Shown here piece by piece: positions 58,949 to 64,000 of a stretch of 64,000 nt of DNA. The number at the start of each line of letters is the position of its first letter. Position 1 is the stretch's first letter. Position numbers and translations under genes: made by a program. The notes below the pieces were generated by a model that was not told the origin of the DNA, ran no database searches, and worked only from the letters and a program-made list of their open reading frames with translations. Where the stretch lies: assembly GCA_002720855.1 (NCBI GenBank), contig PBIN01000013.1, positions 60,491-124,490 on the forward strand, given 5' to 3'. This DNA is from Rhodospirillaceae bacterium (GTDB lineage Bacteria > Pseudomonadota > Alphaproteobacteria > MPNO01 > UBA2964).

Positions 58949-60466
58949 TCAGGAATTTTCGTCGATTGTCGAAGTAGCGAAAAGATCACGTAATACCGGG
59001 GGAATCATTTCCGGTAAATCACTTGCGATTAATCCCCGTCCAAACTTGTTGGCAGCTGCACCATGTATCCAACAGGATGCAGCAGCGGCCAAAAACGGTT
59101 CCATATTCTGAGACAATAGTCCGGTAATCAGACCAGATAAAACATCGCCAGATCCGGCGGTGGCCAGGATCGCGGGCCCATTTTCATTTACAACGGCGCG
59201 TCCATCAGGTGCTGCGACAACAGTATCCGGTCCTTTTAAAAGTACGACGGCGCCGCTCTTCGCCGCTGCGGCGCGGCAACGTGAAAGTTTGTCGCCTTGA
59301 AAATCAAATAAACGAGCAAACTCTGCTTCGTGAGGCGTCATTACGACCGGTGAGTTTTTTGTCTGCCGAAACAGAACGGACTGCCGATCAGCAAAAACCG
59401 TCAACGCATCGGCATCCAGAACAGTTGGTTTCCTGCTCTTCAATGCAAGCAGTGTCAGTTCGGCTGTATCCGTATTTACACCCGCGCCAGGACCAACAAG
59501 AACGCCTGAAATGCGATTATCTTCCAGTAACGACGCAAACTGATCAGCCTTGGTAAAACGATGGATCAAAAAGCTGGGGTCATCGGATGCATATATCGAT
59601 ACGGCTTCCTCAGGAGCCGCAATTCCAACCATACCTGCACCAATTCGAGCAGCCGCACGTGCGGACAAACGTGCGGCACCTGTCATTTTAACACCACCGA
59701 CTATCAGCGCGTAGCCGCGGCTATATTTGTGACCCCCGAGTGTCGGTTGCGGAATGTACCGATCCCATAAAGCCGGTCTATTCACTAACGTTGCCGGCGC
59801 AATGGTATGAAGTACATCGTCTGGAATCCCAATGTCGACTGTTACGATATGCCCACAATGTGAACGACCAGGAAACAATAGATGACCGGGCTTTCGTCTA
59901 AAGAAGGTAACGGTCAGATCACATTGCGGAGCTAGTCCATGTACTTCACCGGTGTCACCACTAACGCCGCTCGGTATATCGACGGCGACGCATGTTAGAT
60001 TTCGGCGATTAATTTCCTCGATAATTTCCGCCGGTTTGCCTTCAATGTCGCGTGTAAGACCAGCGCCGAAGAGCGCATCAACAACGATACCTTTTTTGGG
60101 TAAAATTGACGTGTCAAAATCTTCTGGTTCACCAATCCATAAAGAAGCCATTTTTGCGGCATCTCCTGTAAGGGCGTTTGGTTCTCCGAACAGTGCCAAT
60201 TGAACGGGCCAGCCCTTCTCAGACAGATGTCTCGCAATAACAAATCCATCTCCTCCGTTATTTCCTGGGCCGCATAAAATCGTTGCCGGTTGTTTGGGCC
60301 ATCGCCTCACTATTTGATCGGCGGTCGCCTTTCCGGCGTTTTCCATCAAAACGTCACCGGTAGTGCCCTGCGCAATCGCTGCTGCATCAGCAGCATACAT
60401 TTCAGCTGTGGTGAGAATTTCTGCGCTGGCCCGCGCATGATCGGCTATCTGAAAGTTTGGATTCAT
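58949..60466 (-). CDS. nnr: Bifunctional NAD(P)HX epimerase/dehydratase
   Basis: This YjeF-type enzyme repairs hydrated NADH and NADPH: the N-terminal domain epimerises NAD(P)HX and the C-terminal ADP-dependent dehydratase restores NAD(P)H. LTTAEMYAADAAAIAQG opens the epimerase, with GPGNNGGDGFVIARHLSEKG as the nucleotide loop. The dehydratase domain (from about residue 240) has GPGAGVNTDTAEL, TPHEAEFARLF and the catalytic loop TAGSGDVLSGLITGLL. ATG 60466 (MNPNFQIADH) is chosen; the frame is open to 60532 with no clear ribosome-binding site for any start. The product is 505 aa. Confidence 0.9.
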   Translation of the reverse strand: MNPNFQIADHARASAEILTTAEMYAADAAAIAQGTTGDVLMENAGKATADQIVRRWPKQPATILCGPGNNGGDGFVIARHLSEKGWPVQLALFGEPNALTGDAAKMASLWIGEPEDFDTSILPKKGIVVDALFGAGLTRDIEGKPAEIIEEINRRNLTCVAVDIPSGVSGDTGEVHGLAPQCDLTVTFFRRKPGHLLFPGRSHCGHIVTVDIGIPDDVLHTIAPATLVNRPALWDRYIPQPTLGGHKYSRGYALIVGGVKMTGAARLSARAAARIGAGMVGIAAPEEAVSIYASDDPSFLIHRFTKADQFASLLEDNRISGVLVGPGAGVNTDTAELTLLALKSRKPTVLDADALTVFADRQSVLFRQTKNSPVVMTPHEAEFARLFDFQGDKLSRCRAAAAKSGAVVLLKGPDTVVAAPDGRAVVNENGPAILATAGSGDVLSGLITGLLSQNMEPFLAAAASCWIHGAAANKFGRGLIASDLPEMIPPVLRDLFATSTIDENS

Positions 60467-60600
60467 TTTGGAAGAATAGCGCCAGTCAAATGCTAACGGA
60501 ACCTTAGGCATACTTGTCGCAGAAGTAATCATGCCGGTTTGCTTGACTGCACGTGAGCGCGCTGCTCAATATCTGCCGATACGGAACCCGGAGAGGAAAT

Positions 60601-61413
60601 ATGGCTGAGAACGAATACAAGAACATCAAATTTACCCTGGAAAATGGTGTCGCTCATATGATTTTGGCGCGGCATGACATTCGCAATGCTTATTCCGAAC
60701 GGGATTTTACCGACGAGATTCTGGACGTACTGGCGAAGGTACAAGTTCATCCCGATGCCCGGGTTTTCGTGATGTCAGCAGAGGGAAGTGCCTTTTCAGC
60801 TGGCGGAAACATTAAGGACATGAAAGATAAGAAAGGGATATTCGGTGGTGGAACTGCTGGCGTCCGCCGGGGATACATTGAAGGTATTCAACGAATTCCA
60901 AAGGCACTTTATGGCCTTGATATTCCATCAATTTCTGCCGTTCAGGGGCCTGCCATTGGTGCCGGGTGTGACCTTGCGCTCTACTGCGATATTACAATTT
61001 GCTCTACCGAAGCAAAGTTTGGCGAAACGTTCATCAATGTCGGGATAATCCCCGGCGATGGTGGAGCATGGATTTTACCACGTCGGGTTGGAATGCAACG
61101 TGCGGCCGAACTCACATTTACGGGTAGGATTGTTGAAGGAACCGAGGCAGCTGAGATCGGTTTGGCGCTCGAATGTGTGGAGCCGGACCAGCTGTTGCCG
61201 CGCACACTGGAGCTTGCTGAAACGATCGCGGGTAGGCCGCCTATTACCGCGCGTATGTTAAAGACGCTGTTCAGACAATCTTTGAGCGCTCATCTCACGG
61301 ATTTTCTCGATAATTGTGCTTCGATCCAGGCGATTTGTCATTCAACGGACGATCATCTTGAAGCGGTTACCAGTATGCTGGAGAAGCGGTCGCCAACCTT
61401 TCATGGAAAGTAG
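60601..61413 (+). CDS. Crotonase-family protein lacking both catalytic glutamates
   Basis: The 270-aa protein has the crotonase fold with both oxyanion-hole motifs (FSAGGNIKDM and QGPAIGAGCDLALYC). At the two catalytic positions of enoyl-CoA hydratase it has D124 (in GAGCDLALYC) and F144 (in GETFINVG) rather than glutamate. It is therefore unlikely to be an ordinary hydratase; the superfamily also includes isomerases, hydrolases, dehalogenases and decarboxylases. ATG 60601 is preceded by GGAGAGGAAAT, which decides against an open frame from 60553. It is divergent from nnr. Confidence 0.82.
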   Translation: MAENEYKNIKFTLENGVAHMILARHDIRNAYSERDFTDEILDVLAKVQVHPDARVFVMSAEGSAFSAGGNIKDMKDKKGIFGGGTAGVRRGYIEGIQRIPKALYGLDIPSISAVQGPAIGAGCDLALYCDITICSTEAKFGETFINVGIIPGDGGAWILPRRVGMQRAAELTFTGRIVEGTEAAEIGLALECVEPDQLLPRTLELAETIAGRPPITARMLKTLFRQSLSAHLTDFLDNCASIQAICHSTDDHLEAVTSMLEKRSPTFHGK

Positions 61414-61419
61414 CGTTGA

Positions 61420-61449
61420 CCCGGCAAAATTTGACTATGCCCGGCAAAA
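61420..61449 (+). repeat. Direct repeat CCCGGCAAAA, 20-bp spacing
   Basis: CCCGGCAAAA occurs at 61420-61429 and 61440-61449, starts 20 bases apart, so both copies lie on the same face of the helix. It is just after the crotonase stop and upstream of the AT-rich promoter-like region of the gene at 61577. This is a typical arrangement for a dimeric regulator's site, but it may also be chance. Confidence 0.45.
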
Positions 61450-61507
61450 CGGTCCTCACATTGTTATATTTTTTATCTAATAAATTATTTTAAGCACTTG
61501 TAATTAT

Positions 61508-61513
61508 TATACT
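61508..61513 (+). promoter_or_regulatory. Possible -10 hexamer
   Basis: TATACT, close to TATAAT, with a weak -35 (TTATTT at 61485-61490) 17 bases upstream. A transcript from here would start near 61520 and carry the hairpin at 61531-61579 in its leader. Confidence 0.3.
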
Positions 61514-61530
61514 TCTTGTTTGGCATGGTG

Positions 61531-61579
61531 CGTGCATATCTCCTTGAGGTAAAATAGAAAATACTTGGAGATATGCATG
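61531..61579 (+). promoter_or_regulatory. Hairpin enclosing ribosome-binding site and start codon
   Basis: The arms CGTGCATATCTCC (61531-61543) and GGAGATATGCATG (61567-61579) are complementary over 13 positions, counting one G-U pair; 11 consecutive pairs are perfect. The loop is 23 AT-rich bases. The right arm contains both the Shine-Dalgarno GGAG and the ATG of the gene at 61577, so folding would block translation. It could be an RNA thermometer, a metabolite or protein-controlled leader, or a DNA palindrome for a regulator. Confidence 0.6.
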
Positions 61580-61969
61580 ACAACCGCGCTGGCAACAAAT
61601 CAAACAGATACGAATTCGCGACCCAATCCGACAAACTCAGCTGAAGTTGTCGGCTTTCCTGGTGCCGGCGATCGTGATCCACAGGCCATTTCTCAAGACA
61701 TCATTGAAAACGCCATGTCAGGTGTCGAAAAACTCTTGAAAATGCCGCCGGATGAACTGCGTGATGTTATCGCACAGCGGGTTGAGCTACTCGATAGCGA
61801 GCTCAAAGAACGTGAGACCCGTCGCAAGGCAATCGATGAAGCGCTAACCGCTCAACGAATTCTGAAAGCGAAGGGTGAACGTGCGCGAGATATCCGGCAC
61901 AAGGTAAATGTTGGCAGCTCCGTGGCAGCAGCAATGTTCACCGGGATCGTGATTGTATCAATGTTCTGA
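61577..61969 (+). CDS. Small tail-anchored hypothetical protein
   Basis: The 130-aa product is not recognised. The first 45 residues are polar and low in order (TNQTDTNSRPNPTNSAE), the middle (about 48-108) is a charged helix likely to be a coiled coil (ELRDVIAQRVELLDSELKERETRR), and the last 20 residues (VGSSVAAAMFTGIVIVSMF) form a membrane helix at the very end. This suggests a tail-anchored protein with its body in the cytoplasm. ATG 61577, with GGAG just before it, is chosen over the TTG at 61565. Confidence 0.65.
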   Translation: MTTALATNQTDTNSRPNPTNSAEVVGFPGAGDRDPQAISQDIIENAMSGVEKLLKMPPDELRDVIAQRVELLDSELKERETRRKAIDEALTAQRILKAKGERARDIRHKVNVGSSVAAAMFTGIVIVSMF

Positions 61970-61998
61970 TCGCAAATACCGATTTTCTAAATCAGAAC
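61963..61998. other. Inverted repeat between convergent genes
   Basis: GTTCTGAT (61963-61970) covers the stop codon of the small gene and pairs with ATCAGAAC (61991-61998), loop 20 bases. No T tract follows on either strand, so a terminator role is weak. Confidence 0.3.
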
Positions 61999-62012
61999 AA
62001 TTCAAAAAACTT

Positions 62013-62711
62013 CTAGGCGACTTTTTGTGTCGGAATATTCCCTAAGTGTTCGATAACCTCATCGACTTTCATAACGTCGGCATATTTGTGGTGCATATCG
62101 AATAAGCTAACTTTGTGAATGATCTCTGCGCGATCAAACACACATTCTTCGACGACCGAGACATGAAGGCCATACATATGCGCCTCCAATACACTCGCGC
62201 GTACACAGCCTGACGTGCTCTCGCCACAGACTATCAAGCTATCTATTCGACGCTGATTGAGGTGGGCGATCAAAGGTGTTCCAAAGAAAGCACTGGGTCG
62301 TTCTTTACGAAAAACAACATCCTCGGGCAAAGGCGCAAAGGCGTCATGAATTTCACAATCTTCGGCGGTCGTTTCGAGGTGAACTCTTTTCGTCGAATTT
62401 ACTCTATGTGGATTGAATTGCGCCGTGACGTAGTAAACGGGAACACCGGCAGCACGTGTAGCTTCAAACAATCGTTTGGTGGGTTCGATAGCATTGTGGG
62501 CGTAGACACCACAACTATTGGGAAATTCGGCATCCAGCTCATGAGGCAGTCCGGGGCCGCCTTTGTAAACAAGGTTGTAAAGATCGATGCAAAGTAAAGC
62601 CGGGTTTTTCCCGATATAAGTTTCACGAGCATATGGGGAATAGGTTTTAAGGTCTTCAGCGGGGATTACATCTTTCCAACAATGATCTTCAAACTCTTCA
62701 GGCTTCGCCAT
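62013..62711 (-). CDS. Isochorismatase-family cysteine hydrolase
   Basis: The 232-aa protein has the cysteine hydrolase triad of the family: D43 in LLCIDLYN, K136 in FRKERPSAF and C169 in GESTSGCVRAS, with the cis-peptide block VVCGEST-like before it. The family includes nicotinamidase, N-carbamoylsarcosine amidohydrolase, ureidoacrylate hydrolase and isochorismatase; nothing in the sequence or in the neighbours singles one out. An N-terminal extension of about 30 residues precedes the core strand. It starts 127 bases after the stop of the kinase remnant. Confidence 0.85.
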   Translation of the reverse strand: MAKPEEFEDHCWKDVIPAEDLKTYSPYARETYIGKNPALLCIDLYNLVYKGGPGLPHELDAEFPNSCGVYAHNAIEPTKRLFEATRAAGVPVYYVTAQFNPHRVNSTKRVHLETTAEDCEIHDAFAPLPEDVVFRKERPSAFFGTPLIAHLNQRRIDSLIVCGESTSGCVRASVLEAHMYGLHVSVVEECVFDRAEIIHKVSLFDMHHKYADVMKVDEVIEHLGNIPTQKVA

Positions 62712-62789
62712 AACGATCTCCCTATCTTCTTGTCATATTGTTCGCTGCAATCGATTTTGGGAGAAAATACAGCGATCCGCAAGCTACCG

Positions 62790-62837
62790 TTATGCAACCA
62801 GCCTCATCGGCGGAAATTCCAGGGTCACGCTTGTTCC
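62790..62837 (-). pseudogene. Detached last 15 codons of the histidine kinase
   Basis: Directly after the TAA at 62838-62840 the same frame reads GTSVTLEFPPMRLVA and then a second TAA at 62790-62792. GTSVTLEFP is the terminal beta-strand motif of HATPase domains and normally follows ESxPG. So the reading frame was longer and the first TAA is a recent nonsense change, a sequencing error, or a read-through codon. Confidence 0.7.
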
Positions 62838-63947
62838 TTATCCAGGCTTGCTTTCGAGGTCAAGTTTTCCGCCATGATGTTCGACGAGAGATTTTGCCAA
62901 AGGCAAACCTAAACCCGTGCCACCAATATTCGTCGCGCCCGGACTTGATACCTGACCAAATGGCGTAAGTGCAGTTTCCAGGTCTTCCTGCTTCATGCCC
63001 AAACCATTATCGACGACCCGGATGCGCAATCCGTTTTTCGCATTGGCACTGGCTGAAATGCTTACCTTTCCGCCATCTGGCGTAAATTTCGAGGCGTTAG
63101 AAACCAGATTGAACAATACCTGACGTATTCGGCGTTCATCGCCACGCAAAGCCGGCAAATTTTTTCCGATACGAACCGCAAGCTTAATCTCACCGGTTTC
63201 CGCACGGCGTTTTAACAGTGCCGTACTGGCCTCGATTACCCTGGCGACATTTACTTTGCCGCGTTTGAAGCTCATTTGCCCGGCCTCAATTTTCGACAGA
63301 TCAAGAATATCATTGATAAGAGAAACGAGGTGCTGGCCGCTGGCATGAATATCCGATGCGTATTCGCAGTATCGCGATGAACCTAGAGGACCAAAGATCT
63401 CCTTCTCCATGACTTCCGAGAAACCCATAATTGCATTTAAGGGCGTTCGAATCTCATGGCTCATATTTGCGAGAAAATCACTCTTGGTACGATCCGCGAA
63501 TTCGGCGCGTTCCTTTGCCTCAACGAGGGCTCGACGTCCTTCCACCCTCGATGAGATATCGCGTATCACATTCAGCGCAGCTGGCTTCCCGTGCCAGGTT
63601 ATCCCGATGCCCAGGATTTCGACGTCGACGACACTGCCATCCAGTCGCAATCGTTGTTGTTCCTCCATAGGAACCGAGCCGTTCGCTACCAACATTCTTC
63701 GGCGTGCCGCCAACCGCTCTCGTTCATTTTCCGGGATAAAATCTTCGGAACACCGTCCGATCAGTTCTTCGACCGACCTGGCGCCAAACAATTTCGCTGC
63801 TGCATCGTTTGCATAGACGAGAATGCCATCGCAGGTAATTCGGACAGCGTCGGGCAGAGTTTGGACAAGCAGACGAAATCTGTTGTCGCTTTCAGTGAAA
63901 TAACGTGAATTCTCCAAATCAGAAACGCGCTGCCGCAGCGTTTCCAA
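62838..63947 (-). CDS. PAS sensor histidine kinase, interrupted by a TAA near its end
   Basis: The protein has a short coiled N-terminus, a PAS domain (about 22-135), a HisKA dimerisation domain with phospho-acceptor H164 in NMSHEIRTPL, and a HATPase domain with N box LFNLVSNASKF, G1 DNGLGM and G2 GGTGLGLPLAKSL. It stops at TAA (62838-62840) right after LDLESKPG, but the next codons in the same frame continue the usual last strand. It has no N-terminal membrane segment, so it is probably cytoplasmic. The start is uncertain: TTG 63947 is the only usual start codon in the N-terminal open stretch, which a stop at 63975-63977 closes. Confidence 0.75.
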   Translation of the reverse strand: METLRQRVSDLENSRYFTESDNRFRLLVQTLPDAVRITCDGILVYANDAAAKLFGARSVEELIGRCSEDFIPENERERLAARRRMLVANGSVPMEEQQRLRLDGSVVDVEILGIGITWHGKPAALNVIRDISSRVEGRRALVEAKERAEFADRTKSDFLANMSHEIRTPLNAIMGFSEVMEKEIFGPLGSSRYCEYASDIHASGQHLVSLINDILDLSKIEAGQMSFKRGKVNVARVIEASTALLKRRAETGEIKLAVRIGKNLPALRGDERRIRQVLFNLVSNASKFTPDGGKVSISASANAKNGLRIRVVDNGLGMKQEDLETALTPFGQVSSPGATNIGGTGLGLPLAKSLVEHHGGKLDLESKPG

Positions 63948-64000
63948 CTCAGCCGTACCACCGCCAAAAACGCTTCATTATCAATGGCTTATTTTTTCTA

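Noticed and set aside
63948..63974. Possible frameshift at the N-terminus of the histidine kinase, near the TTTTT run at 63966-63970
   Set aside because: The other frame (IDNEAFLAVV) would join with one extra base, but it soon meets a stop and has no clear homology, so the evidence is too weak.

Overview
The window looks like the chromosome of an alphaproteobacterium, probably Rhodospirillales-like, with G+C near one half by eye. The evidence is gene order and gene type: rpsB-tsf-pyrH-frr-uppS-cdsA-dxr-rseP-bamA-skp-lpxD-fabZ-lpxA-lpxI-lpxB in one run, LpxI instead of LpxH, a short ProRS without an editing insertion, a DUF1467 protein between RNase J and Tag, a BirA without a DNA-binding domain, and a complete nuoA-N cluster. 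No rRNA, CRISPR array, prophage or insertion sequence was seen. Three tRNA genes are present (Asp, Val, Leu).

Layout, left to right. Most housekeeping genes are on the minus strand, so upstream means higher coordinates. Positions 1-72 hold the end of a plus-strand gene that enters from outside. Positions 92-14306 are the translation / isoprenoid / envelope operon (ribosomal protein S2, EF-Ts, UMP kinase, ribosome recycling factor, undecaprenyl-PP synthase, CDP-DAG synthase, DXP reductoisomerase, site-2 protease, BamA, Skp and lipid A enzymes). Positions 14514-21407 hold dnaE, the LolCD lipoprotein exporter and proS. Positions 21515-23881 hold a secreted hypothetical, a purine permease and tag. 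Positions 23887-27326 carry DUF1467, RNase J, CoaX and BirA, which continue from the respiratory complex I operon nuoA-nuoN (27335-41457).

Positions 41793-51450 are an accessory catabolic segment with alternating strands: a bicupin dioxygenase-like protein, tRNA-Asp, a hotdog thioesterase, a VOC protein, two AMP-forming ligases, an MDR oxidoreductase, a UbiD-type decarboxylase and a crotonase. All but the bicupin lie between tRNA-Asp and tRNA-Val, within what is commonly a conserved hupB-tRNA-nuo neighbourhood. Together they read as a pathway that activates, modifies and decarboxylates a cyclic or aromatic acid; the substrate is not identifiable from sequence.

Positions 51457-58358 are the protein quality-control block (tRNA-Val, HU, Lon, ClpX, ClpP, trigger factor, tRNA-Leu). 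The right end (58500-63947) has a conserved hypothetical, the bifunctional NAD(P)HX repair enzyme, a crotonase that lacks both catalytic glutamates, a small tail-anchored protein whose ribosome-binding site and start codon lie inside a 13-bp hairpin, an isochorismatase-family hydrolase and a PAS histidine kinase interrupted near its C-terminus by an in-frame TAA.

The observations most worth following are the hairpin at 61531-61579, the interrupted kinase, the catabolic segment between the two tRNA genes, the 13-codon leader ORF in front of the UbiD gene, and the active-site-deficient crotonase.
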